Shown: positions 1 through 8,701 of the stretch, one piece after another
How positions within the stretch are numbered: position 1 is the first letter of the stretch
Layout: every line of letters begins with the position of its first letter
Assembly (NCBI RefSeq): GCF_014863405.1
Contig: NZ_JACZZA010000012.1
Span: forward strand, 1 to 64,000
DNA from: Dyella acidiphila
GTDB lineage: Bacteria > Pseudomonadota > Gammaproteobacteria > Xanthomonadales > Rhodanobacteraceae
DNA length: 64,000 nucleotides
Reading direction: 5' to 3'
The notes under the pieces: generated by a model
What the model was told of the DNA's origin: nothing
Database searches by the model: none
The model's input: only the letters and a program-made list of their open reading frames with translations
Translations under genes and position numbers: made by a program

Positions 1-220
1 AGCACAGGATGTGCTGTCGAAAAGCCCCTCCCACCCTTCACGCACTTGATGGGCATGGATGCCCATCAAGCGCTCCCTCGGGGTGCCCTTCTCTTTGGTT
101 ACTTTCTCTTGGGCACGCAAGAGAAAGTGACTCGGGCCCGCAGGGGCCGAAAGCGCCGCAAGCAATCTCTCAAACCAGCGAAAAGCACAACGAGGCGAGC
201 GCATAACTTTGGGCAAGCGC

Positions 221-264
221 GGGCAACCCCACCCCAGCCCTCCCCTGCCAAGCAGGGGAGGGAG
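221..264 (-). repeat. REP-like element, full length
   Basis: On the minus strand it reads CCCTCCCCTGC, a short loop, GCAGGGGAGGG, then GGCTGGGGTGGGGTTG. The same hairpin plus G-rich tail recurs at 5366-5405 and, inverted, at 5432-5474; the hairpin alone recurs at 2908-2935, 10141-10168 and 35635-35672. Six copies in 64 kb mark it as a dispersed family of this genome. Confidence 0.75.
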
Positions 265-308
265 CAGATCGACGCGACATGCACGATCAGGCCGAAGGAA
301 CAAACATT

Positions 309-350
309 CCTTGGGTTATCCCCGGATCGAGCCCGGGGTAACCCAACCTA
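309..350. repeat. GGTTGGGTTA-type hairpin repeat
   Basis: Arms TTGGGTTA (311-318) and TAACCCAA (339-346) with an inner CCCCGG/CCGGGG stem. The flanking CCTACG matches the copies near 15189, 24353 and 31141. It is a member of a dispersed intergenic repeat family. Confidence 0.7.
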
Positions 351-374
351 CGCAAGCCTCGTTTCGGCGTGCAG

Positions 375-403
375 AAAAACAACGGGCGCCGAAGCGCCCG
401 TTG
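375..403 (-). terminator. Intrinsic terminator of glnA
   Basis: On the minus strand the arms CAACGGGCGC and GCGCCCGTTG (394-403 and 380-389) make a perfect 10-bp stem. It is closed by a UUCG tetraloop and followed by a run of five T (375-379). It lies about 25 nt past the glnA stop. Confidence 0.9.
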
Positions 404-425
404 CTCGATCCCCATACTTACGCGA

Positions 426-1835
426 TCAGATCGCGTAATACATCTGAAACTCCAGCGGATGCGTGCTGGCGCGATAGCGCGTCACTTCCTGCATCTTCAA
501 CTCGATATAGGCATCGATGAAGTCATCGGTGAACACCCCACCGGCCTTGAGGAAGTCGCGATCCTTGTCCAACGCTTCCAGCGCAGCATCAAGGCTCGAG
601 CACACCTGCGGAATGTTCTTCTCTTCTTCCGGCGGCAGATCGTAGAGATCCTTGTCAGCCGGCGCACCCGGATCGATCTTGTTCAAGATACCGTCCAGGC
701 CCGCCATCATCAGCGCGGTGAAGGTGAGGTAGCCGGACTGCATCGGATCGGGGAAGCGCACTTCGATGCGGCGGCCCTTCGGGTTCGACACGAACGGAAT
801 GCGGCAGCTGGCCGAACGGTTGCGGGCGGAGTAGGCCAGCATCACCGGCGCTTCGAAGCCCGGCACCAGGCGCTTGTAGCTGTTGGTGGTGGAGTTGGCG
901 AAGGCGTTGATGGCCTTGGCGTGCTTGAAGATGCCGCCGATGTACCACAGCGCCGTCTGCGACAGGCCGCCGTACAGGTCGCCGGAGAACAGGTTCTTGC
1001 CGTCCTTGCTCAGCGACTGGTGCACGTGCATGCCGCTGCCGTTGTCGCCGACGATCGGCTTGGGCATGAAGGTGACGGTCTTGCCGTTCTGGTGCGCCAC
1101 GTTCTTGATGACGTACTTCATGGTCATCAGTTCGTCGGCCTTCTGCACCAGCGTGTTGAAGCGCGTGCCGATTTCGCACTGGCCGGCGTTGGCCACTTCG
1201 TGGTGATGCACTTCCACCACCTGGCCCAGCGATTCGAGCACCTTGCACATGTCGGCGCGCAGGTCGCCCAGCGAGTCGACCGGGCTGACCGGGAAGTAGC
1301 CACCCTTCACGCCCGGACGATGGCCGCTATTGCCTTCGTCGTACTTGAAGCGCGAACTCCACGCGGCTTCCTGCGATTCGATTTCGTAGAACACGCGGCC
1401 CATGTCGTTCTGCCAGCGCACGCCGTCGAAAATGAAGAATTCCGGCTCCGGACCGAAGAAGGCGGTGTCGGCAATGCCGGTGGACTTGAGGAAGGCTTCG
1501 CCGCGCTTGGCGATCGAGCGCGGGTCGCGGCCGTAGGCCTGCATGGTGCTCGGTTCCAGCACGTCGCAATGCAGGACCAGCTGGGTGTGGCCGCTGAACG
1601 GATCGAGGTAGGCGGTGTCCGCGTCGGGCAGCAGCACCATGTCCGACTCATTGATGCCCTTCCAGCCGGAGATGGAGGAGCCGTCGAACATCTTGCCGTC
1701 CTCGAAAGTGGACTCGTCGATGGCGTGGGCGGGGAAGGTCACGTGGTGGTGCTTGCCGAGCATGTCGGCAAAACGCAGGTCGACGAACTCGACCTCATGC
1801 TCCTGGATCAGGTCGAGAACTTTCTTGGCGGACAT
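426..1835 (-). CDS. glnA: Type I glutamine synthetase
   Basis: Makes glutamine from glutamate, ammonia and ATP; a cytoplasmic dodecamer at the centre of nitrogen assimilation. The 469-residue product has the normal length of the adenylylated GSI-beta class. Visible are the N-terminal MSAKKVLDL start, the catalytic block with GPEPEFF, the [11 protein letters not shown]-binding region, and [10 protein letters not shown] with Tyr398, the usual adenylylation site. An in-frame start at 1886 would add 17 residues, but the ATG at 1835 has a GAGGT ribosome site 5 nt upstream. Upstream lie a sigma54 promoter and NtrC-like sites; downstream a strong terminator. It appears monocistronic. Confidence 0.97.
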   Translation of the reverse strand: MSAKKVLDLIQEHEVEFVDLRFADMLGKHHHVTFPAHAIDESTFEDGKMFDGSSISGWKGINESDMVLLPDADTAYLDPFSGHTQLVLHCDVLEPSTMQAYGRDPRSIAKRGEAFLKSTGIADTAFFGPEPEFFIFDGVRWQNDMGRVFYEIESQEAAWSSRFKYDEGNSGHRPGVKGGYFPVSPVDSLGDLRADMCKVLESLGQVVEVHHHEVANAGQCEIGTRFNTLVQKADELMTMKYVIKNVAHQNGKTVTFMPKPIVGDNGSGMHVHQSLSKDGKNLFSGDLYGGLSQTALWYIGGIFKHAKAINAFANSTTNSYKRLVPGFEAPVMLAYSARNRSASCRIPFVSNPKGRRIEVRFPDPMQSGYLTFTALMMAGLDGILNKIDPGAPADKDLYDLPPEEEKNIPQVCSSLDAALEALDKDRDFLKAGGVFTDDFIDAYIELKMQEVTRYRASTHPLEFQMYYAI

Positions 1836-1877
1836 GTGGGACCTCAGAGTCGAAAAAGGGGATCGCGCGTGCTGTAG

Positions 1878-1893
1878 AGCAAGCACCGTACCA
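1878..1893 (-). promoter_or_regulatory. Sigma54 promoter of glnA
   Basis: The minus strand reads TGGTACGGTGCTTGCT, one mismatch from the RpoN consensus TGGCACG-N4-TTGCW, with GG at -24 and GC at -12 exactly 10 nt apart. The predicted start of transcription is near 1867, giving a leader of about 32 nt. Confidence 0.75.
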
Positions 1894-1956
1894 ACGAGGA
1901 AAAACCCGATGCGTCAGGCATTTGAATCCAAATCGGCGGCTGAAGCAAGTCTCGAA

Positions 1957-1995
1957 TGCACCAATTTGTCAAACCATTTGCACCATATTGAGGCA
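1957..1995. promoter_or_regulatory. Pair of NtrC-like sites upstream of glnA
   Basis: Two TGCACCA half-sites start at 1957 and 1979, 22 bp apart. The second forms TGCACCATATTGAGGCA, close to the enterobacterial NtrC consensus TGCACCA-N3-TGGTGCA; the first has a poor second half. They centre about 98 and 120 bp upstream of the predicted sigma54 start, the usual enhancer distance. Confidence 0.6.
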
Positions 1996-2087
1996 AATCA
2001 AGAAACCCCCGGCATCGGCGGCTGGCAGGCCATCATTCCGCCTAAGCTATGCCGTTTTGTGTCGGTCGCCCTGGCGGAGGAATCCAC

Positions 2088-2885
2088 GTGCACGATCTGC
2101 TCAACGTCATCCTGCTGGGGATCATCGAGGGTATTACCGAATTCCTGCCGATCTCCAGTACCGGTCACCTGCTGATCGCGGAGAAATTCGGTCTCGGCGC
2201 GCGTTCTGATCTGTTCAATGTGGGCATCCAGGCCGGGGCGATCCTGGCGATCACGCTGATTTACTGGAAACGCATCTGGCAGCTGCTGACGCAGTGGGGC
2301 GATGCTGCCAACCGCAGCTATCTGGCCAAGCTACTGGTGGCCTTCCTGATTACCTGTGTGCTCGGCTTCGTGGCCACGCACTACGGCTTCAAGTTGCCGG
2401 AAACACTGACGCCGATTGCCTGGGCGTTGCTGCTCGGCGGCTTCTGGATCCTGGCCGCGGAGGCGATCGCGGCGCGGCAAGCCGATCGCAAAGAGGTGAC
2501 CTGGCGGGTAGCGATTCTGGTGGGCGTCGCGCAGATCGTGGCGGGCATCTTTCCCGGCACGTCGCGCTCAGGAGCCACGATTTTCACTGCCATGCTGGCC
2601 GGCACCAGCAACCGGCCGGCGGCGACGGAGTTTTCGTTCCTGGTCGGCATTCCGACCATGTATGCGGCGACGGCGTATGAGTTGTGGAAGGTGCTTAAGA
2701 GCGGCGGCGCCGCGCATGAGGATTGGGCGGCGCTGGCGATGGGTTTCCTGGTATCGCTGATCGTGGCGTTTGTCGCGGTGAAATGGCTGCTGGCTTACAT
2801 ACGCACACACCGCTTCACCTGGTTCGCGTTGTACCGCATTGCGTTGGGCATGGTCTTACTGCTGCTGATACCTGCAAACGCCTGA
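2088..2885 (+). CDS. uppP: Undecaprenyl-diphosphatase (UppP/BacA family)
   Basis: Integral membrane phosphatase that turns undecaprenyl diphosphate into the monophosphate lipid carrier reused for peptidoglycan and O-antigen; overproduction gives bacitracin resistance in the family. The 265-residue product shows both family signatures: EGITEFLP near the N terminus and PGTSRSG around two thirds in, plus multiple hydrophobic segments. I choose the GTG at 2088 over the in-frame ATG at 2049, because GGCGGAGG sits 7 nt before it and the product then begins MHDLLNVILLGIIEG as in homologues. A REP-like hairpin lies just downstream. Confidence 0.94.
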   Translation: MHDLLNVILLGIIEGITEFLPISSTGHLLIAEKFGLGARSDLFNVGIQAGAILAITLIYWKRIWQLLTQWGDAANRSYLAKLLVAFLITCVLGFVATHYGFKLPETLTPIAWALLLGGFWILAAEAIAARQADRKEVTWRVAILVGVAQIVAGIFPGTSRSGATIFTAMLAGTSNRPAATEFSFLVGIPTMYAATAYELWKVLKSGGAAHEDWAALAMGFLVSLIVAFVAVKWLLAYIRTHRFTWFALYRIALGMVLLLLIPANA

Positions 2886-2907
2886 TATCCAGCCCGCCTC
2901 GAACAGC

Positions 2908-2935
2908 CCCCTCCCCTACGTGAAGTAGGGGAGGG
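2908..2935. repeat. REP-like hairpin, possible bidirectional terminator
   Basis: CCCTCCCCTAC and GTAGGGGAGGG form a perfect inverted repeat between the convergent ends of uppP and the LysR gene. The hairpin matches the REP family of this window but lacks the G-rich tail. Confidence 0.65.
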
Positions 2936-2954
2936 AGCAACGTCAGATCCGGCG

Positions 2955-3932
2955 TTATTGCGTTCTGCGCACCGGCGGCAATTCCCGCACCGGCTGCATC
3001 GCACCGACCGCCGGCACCGGGGCCATCTGGCACACCGACTCGAACGGTCGCTCGAACAACTCGCGCGCCCACTCGATAAATGCCTGCACGCGCACCGACA
3101 GATGCTTCTTCTGCGGATACACGATCCACACGTTCTTGCCGGTGGAAACGGTATCGGTCATCACCGGCTCCAGCTTGCCCAGATCGAGCATGCAGGCGGC
3201 CAGTACATGCGGCGCCTGGATGATCCCCAGGCCCGCCACCGCCGCCTGGATCACCGACTCGCCGTCGTTGATCAGCATGTGCGCACTGATATCCACCTCC
3301 ACGCGGCCGCCGGGCGTATCGAACTGCCACTGGCGCGGGCGGCCGTTGGAATAGACGTAGTTGATGCAGCGGTGGTTCTTCAGGTCCTCGATGCTGCTCG
3401 GCGCGCCGTGCTTCTGCAGGTACTCGGGCGAGGCCAGGAGCACGTTGCGGAAGTAGCCGATCTTGCGCGCGATCAGGCTGGAATCCTCCAGCTCGCCCAG
3501 GCGGATGGCGCAGTCCACGCCTTCCTCGTTGAGGTCGTAGGGGTAGTCGCACATCATCAATTCGAGGCGGATATCCGGGTAACGGCGCTCGAAATCGCTG
3601 AGCTGCGGAATGATCGCCGCCCGCCCCACCGACACCGTCATGCCCACCCGCAGCTTGCCCGTCGGCTTGCGCTGGGCGTAGCCGAGGGCCTCGGTGGCCT
3701 CGGTGAGATCGGCAAGGATCTCCTTGCAACGGGTATAGAACGAGGCGCCATCGTCGGTTAACCGCAGGGCGCGGGTGGAGCGGAACAGCAGCCGCACGCC
3801 GAGGTTTTCCTCCAGGCGGGAAACGGCGCGGCTGACCCCGGAGGGGGTCATGCCCAGCTGGGCGGCAGCGGACGCAAAACTTTTTGCCTCGACCACGCGG
3901 ACGAAGGCGGAAATGGCAGAAAAGTCTTCCAT
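2955..3932 (-). CDS. LysR-family transcriptional regulator
   Basis: A 325-residue LysR-type regulator. An N-terminal winged helix-turn-helix (SFASAAAQLGMTPSGVSRAVSRLEE, residues about 18-42) precedes a co-inducer-binding domain from about residue 90. The ATG at 3932 is preferred to the TTG at 3944. It is divergent from the MexEF-OprN-type operon, with a T-N11-A palindrome in the 167-bp gap, so it probably controls that operon; MexT, which activates mexEF-oprN in Pseudomonas, is also a LysR protein but lies in the other orientation. The inducer is unknown. The C-terminal tail, rich in Pro and Val, is longer than usual. Confidence 0.92.
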   Translation of the reverse strand: MEDFSAISAFVRVVEAKSFASAAAQLGMTPSGVSRAVSRLEENLGVRLLFRSTRALRLTDDGASFYTRCKEILADLTEATEALGYAQRKPTGKLRVGMTVSVGRAAIIPQLSDFERRYPDIRLELMMCDYPYDLNEEGVDCAIRLGELEDSSLIARKIGYFRNVLLASPEYLQKHGAPSSIEDLKNHRCINYVYSNGRPRQWQFDTPGGRVEVDISAHMLINDGESVIQAAVAGLGIIQAPHVLAACMLDLGKLEPVMTDTVSTGKNVWIVYPQKKHLSVRVQAFIEWARELFERPFESVCQMAPVPAVGAMQPVRELPPVRRTQ

Positions 3933-3974
3933 AGCAGGATCCAAAACGCAGAGTGCTGGTGATTATGCGCCCAT

Positions 3975-3993
3975 TCGTGATTGCGAGTCACGA
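3975..3993. promoter_or_regulatory. Candidate LysR operator
   Basis: TCGTGA-N7-TCACGA is a perfect dyad that contains the T-N11-A signature of LysR sites (T3978 to A3990). It lies midway between the divergent regulator and efflux genes. Confidence 0.5.
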
Positions 3994-4099
3994 GTGGCTT
4001 GCGCAAGAAACGGATTTTCTAAACTAAACGGTATACCCATTATTCGTTTCCCCAATCGTGCTGCATTGCGGCACGACCGATTCCAGGGAGCGAAGAGTG

Positions 4100-5356
4100 A
4101 TGTTGAAGAAAGCGATTCTCGCCGGCCTCGTCGTAGCTGCGATTGCCGGCAGTTGGGCCATTGTTGGCCATCATGGCGCCCAGGCGCAGACTGCCCAGGG
4201 TGCCGGCGGTGCGCCGGAAGTGACGGTGGCCCCGGCCATGCTGCGGCCGGTCAGCGACAGCGCCGACTTCACCGGCCAGCTGCAGGCGGTGGATACCGTC
4301 GATGTGCGTCCCCGCGTCGGCGGATATGTGGACGCGGTGCTGTTTAAGGAAGGGGCCGATGTGCATCAGGGCGATGTGTTGTTCCGCATCGACCCGCGCC
4401 CGTTCCAGGCTGAAGTGGACCGGCTGAGCGCCAACCGCGCCCAGGCCCAGGCCCAGCTGAGCCTGGCCCAGGCCAATGCCGCTCGCGCCAAACGGCTGCT
4501 GGCGCAGCATGCGATCTCGCAGGAAGACGCCGACAGCATGAGCACCGGCGAGCAAAGCGCCAACGCCACCCTGGCCGCGGCCACGGCGGCGCTGGCCACC
4601 GCCAAGCTCAATCTGGACTGGACCCAGGTGCGTGCACCGATCGACGGCCGCGTCAGCAACGCGCGCATTCAATCGGGCAACCTGGTGAGCAGTTCGGACG
4701 TGCTGACCAGCGTGGTGTCGACCAATCCGATCTACGTCTACTTCGACGTGGACGAGCAGACCTGGCTGAAGCTCGACCGCCTGCGCCGCGATGCGGTGAA
4801 GAACGGTCACCCGCCGCGCATCGAGGCGGCGATGGGGTTGGCCGATGAGCAGGGCTATCCGCATATCGGCCGGATCGACTTTGTCGACAACCAGCTGCGC
4901 CAGAACTCCGGCACCATGCGTCTGCGCGCGGTGTTCGACGAGGAAGGCGGCCTGCTGACACCCGGCCTGTATGCGCGCGTGCATCTGCAGAGCGGCCAGC
5001 TGCGCCAGCGCGTGCTGATCGACGACCGCGCAGTCGGCACCGATCTCAGCAACCAGTTCGTCTACGTGCTCGATGGGCAGCACAAGGTGGAATACCGCAA
5101 GGTAGCCACCGGCCCGCTATTCCATGGTCTGCGCGTGATCGACGACGGCATCAACGCCGGCGACGTGGTGGTGGTGAACGGTTTGCAGCACGTGCGCCCG
5201 GGTGTGGAAGTGACGCCGCAGCAGGTGGCGATGGATGCCCGCCTCAGTGCCGAGGACAAGGCGCTGGTGGATGCCGCAGTGACCAATCCCGATGGCCAGG
5301 ATGCGCGTACGGCGCAGGCGGATAGCGGCAAGGCGCCGAAGCGTCCGCAGGGCTGA
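4100..5356 (+). CDS. RND efflux periplasmic adaptor (MexE-like)
   Basis: Membrane-fusion protein joining the inner-membrane RND pump to the outer-membrane channel. The 418 residues open with a hydrophobic export signal (about 1-30, ending near GAQAQ) with no lipobox cysteine. Then come the first lipoyl half (RVGGYVDAVLFKEGADVHQGD), an alpha-helical hairpin rich in Ala/Gln, the second lipoyl half (DWTQVRAPIDGRVSN) and the beta-barrel and membrane-proximal regions. The ATG at 4100 has GGAG about 10 nt upstream. First gene of a three-gene operon. The following partner strongly resembles MexF, so MexE is the closest model. Confidence 0.93.
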   Translation: MLKKAILAGLVVAAIAGSWAIVGHHGAQAQTAQGAGGAPEVTVAPAMLRPVSDSADFTGQLQAVDTVDVRPRVGGYVDAVLFKEGADVHQGDVLFRIDPRPFQAEVDRLSANRAQAQAQLSLAQANAARAKRLLAQHAISQEDADSMSTGEQSANATLAAATAALATAKLNLDWTQVRAPIDGRVSNARIQSGNLVSSSDVLTSVVSTNPIYVYFDVDEQTWLKLDRLRRDAVKNGHPPRIEAAMGLADEQGYPHIGRIDFVDNQLRQNSGTMRLRAVFDEEGGLLTPGLYARVHLQSGQLRQRVLIDDRAVGTDLSNQFVYVLDGQHKVEYRKVATGPLFHGLRVIDDGINAGDVVVVNGLQHVRPGVEVTPQQVAMDARLSAEDKALVDAAVTNPDGQDARTAQADSGKAPKRPQG

Positions 5357-5365
5357 CCGATGTAC

Positions 5366-5474
5366 GCCCTCCCCTGCTTGCAGGGGAAGGCTGGGGTGGG
5401 GTTGCTCACTCTCGCGACGAAGCCGCACCAGAGCACCCCCTCCCAACCTCCCCCTGCCATGCAGGGGGAGGAGC
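5366..5474. repeat. REPIN-like inverted pair of REP elements
   Basis: A REP copy in plus orientation (5366-5405: CCCTCCCCTGC, GCAGGGGAAGG, G-rich tail) faces a second in minus orientation (5432-5474). The pair could fold into one long hairpin. It occupies most of the 158-bp gap between mexE and mexF, inside the operon, where it could affect mRNA stability or partial termination. Confidence 0.7.
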
Positions 5475-5514
5475 GAGTCCATCGCTTCAATTTGAAGCTT
5501 CCGAGATAGAAACC

Positions 5515-8500
5515 ATGAAAAACATCGCACAGTTTTTCGTCGACCGGCCGATCATGGCCGCCGTGTTGTCGCTGATCTTCGTGATCGCAGGCAGCATCGC
5601 GGTGTTCAAGCTGCCGATCAGCGAATACCCCGAAGTGGTGCCGCCCACCGTGGTGGTGCGCGCCAACTATCCCGGCGCCAGCCCGGAAGTGATCGGCGAA
5701 ACCGTGGCCACGCCACTGGAAGAACAGATCAACGGCGTGGAGGGCATGCTGTATTCGTCCTCGCAAGCCACCAGCGACGGCCAGATGACCCTGACCGTGA
5801 CGTTTGCGCTGGGCACCGATCTGAACAATGCGCAGGTGGAAGTGCAGAACCGCGTGGCGCAGGCCTTGCCGCGTCTGCCGGAAGAAGTGCAGCGCCTGGG
5901 CGTGACGACGCAGAAGAGCACGCCCGATCTCACCATGGTGGTGCACCTTACCTCGCCGGATAAGCGCTACGACATGCTGTACCTGTCGAACTACGCGCGC
6001 CTGCATATCAAGGATCTGCTCGCCCGCCTGGATGGCGTAGGCGATGTGCAGCTGTTCGGCGCCGGCGAATACAGCATGCGCGTGTGGCTGAATCCGAATC
6101 AGCTGGCGCAGCGCCATCTGACCACCAGCGACGTGGTGCATGCGATCCAGGAGCAGAACGTGGCGGTGGCAGCCGGTGCGCTGAATGCGCCGCCGGTGCC
6201 GGGCAATACCGACTTCCAGCTCAATATCCACACCCAGGGCCGCCTGAGCACGGTGGACGAGTTCGGCAACATCATCGTGCGCACCGATGCGGATGGCAGC
6301 GTGGTGCATCTGCGTGACGTGGCGCGGATCGAGCTGGGTTCCAACCAGTACGCGCTACGCAGCTTGCTGGACAACCAGCCGGCGGTGGCGATTCCGATCT
6401 TTGCACGCCCGGGCGCCAATGCGATCCAGATCTCCAACGAAGTGCGCTCCACCATGGAGGAGCTGAAGAAGGAGTTCCCGCAGGGCGTGGAGTACCACAT
6501 CGTCTACGACCCCACGATCTTCGTGCGCGGCTCGATCGAGGCGGTGGCGCATACGCTGGTGGAAGCGATCTTCCTGGTCGTGCTGGTGGTGATCCTGTTC
6601 CTGCAGACCTGGCGTGCATCGGTGATTCCGCTGGTGGCGGTGCCGGTGTCGCTGATCGGTACGTTTGCAGTGATGTATCTGATCGGCTTCTCGCTCAACG
6701 CGCTGTCGCTGTTCGGCCTGGTGCTGGCGATCGGCATCGTGGTGGACGATGCGATCGTGGTGGTGGAAAACGTCGAGCGCAATATCGAGCTGGGCCATTC
6801 GCCGCGCGAAGCCACGCGGCGTGCGATGAACGAAGTGACCGGACCGATCGTCGCCACCGCGCTGGTGTTGTGCGCAGTGTTCGTGCCGACCGCCTTTATC
6901 AGCGGCCTGACCGGCCAGTTCTATCGCCAGTTCGCGCTGACCATCGCGATCTCCACCGTCATCTCGGCGTTCAATTCGCTCAGCCTCAGCCCGGCGCTGG
7001 CCGCGGTGCTGCTGAAGGGCCACGACGCGCCGAAGGACAAGCTGTCGATCCTGATGGACAAGGCGCTGGGCTGGCTCTTCCGCCCGTTCAACCGCTTTTT
7101 CCACCGCAGTGCCGACAACTATGTGGGCGGCGTGCGCCGCATCGTCGGCACGGGCCCGGTGGCACTGGTGTTGTACGCCGGCCTGATGGGCTTGGCTTGG
7201 TTGGGCTTCTCGCATGTGCCGATGGGCTTTGTGCCGCAGCAGGACAAGCAGTATCTGGTCTCGTTCGCGCAGCTGCCGGATGCGTCCTCGCTGGATCGCA
7301 CTGAAGATGTGATTCGCCGCATGTCGGAGATCGCGCTGAAGCAGCCGGGCGTGCAGAGCGCGGTGGCTTTTCCGGGCCTGTCGATCAACGGCTTCACCAA
7401 CAGCACCAACGCGGGCATCGTGTTCGAGACGCTCAAGCCATTCGACGAGCGGCGCGATCCGTCGCTGTCGGCCGGTGCGATTGCCGCCGCGCTGAACCAG
7501 AAGTTCGCCACCATCCAGGATGCGTATATCGCCACCTTCCCGCCCCCGCCGGTACAAGGCCTGGGCACCATCGGCGGCTTCCGCATCCAGATCGAAGACC
7601 GCGGCCAGCTGGGGTTTGACGAGCTGTACAAGCAGACGCAAAACCTGATCGCGCAGAGCCAGAAAACGCCGGCACTGGCCGGGCTGTTCTCCAGCTACCA
7701 GGTGAGCGTGCCGCAGATCGATGCGAATGTGGATCGCGAGAAGGCCAAGACCGAAGGCATCGACCTGGCCGACGTGGACGATACGCTGCAGGCGTATATG
7801 GGCTCGCTGTACGTCAACGACTTCAACCGCTTTGGACGCATCTACCAGGTCAACGTGTCGGCCGATTCGTCGTACCGCCACGAGCCGGAAGACATCCTGC
7901 AGCTGAAGACGCGCAATGCGCAGGGCGAGATGGTGCCGCTGGGTTCGTTCGTGACGGTGAAGAAAACCGCCGGCCTGGAACGCGTGATGCATTACAACGG
8001 CTACATCACCGCCGAGATCAACGGCGGCCCGGCACCGGGTTTCAGTTCCGGCCAGGCGCAGGCGGCGATGGAGAAGCTGGCCAACGACAACCTGCCCAAC
8101 GGCATGAGCTACGAGTGGACTGAGCTGACCTATCAGCAGATCCTCGCCGGCAATACCGCGGTGCTGGTGTTCCCCTTGTGCGTGCTGCTGGTGTTCCTGG
8201 TGCTGTCGTCGCTGTATGAGAGCTGGTCGTTGCCGCTGGCGGTGATCCTGATCGTGCCGATGGTGCTGCTGTCCGCGATTGCCGGTGTGTGGCTGTCGGG
8301 TGGCGACAACAACATCTTCACCCAGATCGGCCTGATCGTGCTGGTCGGCCTGGCGTGCAAGAACGCGATCCTGATCGTGGAATTCGCACGCGAACGCCAG
8401 CATGAAGGCATGAGCCGCCACGACGCGGTGCTGGAAGCGGCCCGCCTGCGCCTGCGCCCGATCCTGATGACCTCGATCGCTTTCATCATGGGCGTGGTGC

Positions 8501-8700
8501 CGCTGGTGACCTCGCACGGTGCCGGTGCGGAAATGCGTCACGCGATGGGTGTGGCGGTGTTCTCCGGCATGCTCGGCGTCACCATCTTCGGCCTGATCTA
8601 TACCCCGCTGTTCTATGTGCTGATCCGCGCCGTGGTGGAACGCCGCGAGGCGCGCAAGCATCAGCACACTTCGGCCAAGCCTGCCTTGGAGGGCCATTGA
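5515..8700 (+). CDS. RND multidrug efflux transporter (MexF-like)
   Basis: Proton-driven inner-membrane drug pump of the HAE1 family, 1061 residues, full length. The N terminus (MKNIAQFFVDRPIMAAVLSL), the ISEYPEVVPPTVVVRANYPGA block, FALGTDLNNAQVEVQNR, and the TM4 motif GIVVDDAIVVVENVER with the paired aspartates that carry protons follow MexF closely. Two duplicated halves, each with a large periplasmic loop, and twelve membrane segments are evident. In the family, MexF substrates include chloramphenicol, quinolones and trimethoprim; that specificity is only inferred here. It is followed 1 nt later by the outer-membrane channel gene. Confidence 0.96.
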   Translation: MKNIAQFFVDRPIMAAVLSLIFVIAGSIAVFKLPISEYPEVVPPTVVVRANYPGASPEVIGETVATPLEEQINGVEGMLYSSSQATSDGQMTLTVTFALGTDLNNAQVEVQNRVAQALPRLPEEVQRLGVTTQKSTPDLTMVVHLTSPDKRYDMLYLSNYARLHIKDLLARLDGVGDVQLFGAGEYSMRVWLNPNQLAQRHLTTSDVVHAIQEQNVAVAAGALNAPPVPGNTDFQLNIHTQGRLSTVDEFGNIIVRTDADGSVVHLRDVARIELGSNQYALRSLLDNQPAVAIPIFARPGANAIQISNEVRSTMEELKKEFPQGVEYHIVYDPTIFVRGSIEAVAHTLVEAIFLVVLVVILFLQTWRASVIPLVAVPVSLIGTFAVMYLIGFSLNALSLFGLVLAIGIVVDDAIVVVENVERNIELGHSPREATRRAMNEVTGPIVATALVLCAVFVPTAFISGLTGQFYRQFALTIAISTVISAFNSLSLSPALAAVLLKGHDAPKDKLSILMDKALGWLFRPFNRFFHRSADNYVGGVRRIVGTGPVALVLYAGLMGLAWLGFSHVPMGFVPQQDKQYLVSFAQLPDASSLDRTEDVIRRMSEIALKQPGVQSAVAFPGLSINGFTNSTNAGIVFETLKPFDERRDPSLSAGAIAAALNQKFATIQDAYIATFPPPPVQGLGTIGGFRIQIEDRGQLGFDELYKQTQNLIAQSQKTPALAGLFSSYQVSVPQIDANVDREKAKTEGIDLADVDDTLQAYMGSLYVNDFNRFGRIYQVNVSADSSYRHEPEDILQLKTRNAQGEMVPLGSFVTVKKTAGLERVMHYNGYITAEINGGPAPGFSSGQAQAAMEKLANDNLPNGMSYEWTELTYQQILAGNTAVLVFPLCVLLVFLVLSSLYESWSLPLAVILIVPMVLLSAIAGVWLSGGDNNIFTQIGLIVLVGLACKNAILIVEFARERQHEGMSRHDAVLEAARLRLRPILMTSIAFIMGVVPLVTSHGAGAEMRHAMGVAVFSGMLGVTIFGLIYTPLFYVLIRAVVERREARKHQHTSAKPALEGH

Positions 8701-8701
8701 G

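Larger units (their letters stand above)
1..360. repeat. Gene-free mosaic of dispersed intergenic repeats
   Basis: No convincing gene. Positions 45-70 form a perfect palindrome (12-bp arms CTTGATGGGCAT / ATGCCCATCAAG, 2-nt loop). Positions 101-128 form an 11-bp stem (ACTTTCTCTTG / CAAGAGAAAGT) in a stretch of a type common between genes in Xanthomonadales-like genomes. Positions 221-264 are a REP-like element in minus orientation and 309-350 a GGTTGGGTTA-type hairpin. Short reading frames crossing the block look like translated repeats, not proteins. Confidence 0.7.

Noticed and set aside
46-438. Open frame of 130 codons at the left edge
   Set aside because: It runs through the palindromes and repeats and into the glnA terminator; its translation looks like a translated intergenic repeat, with no ribosome site.
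369-1877. Long plus-strand frame opposite glnA
   Set aside because: Antisense of a clear glutamine synthetase gene; low-complexity His/Arg/Val-rich translation typical of the opposite strand of high-GC genes.
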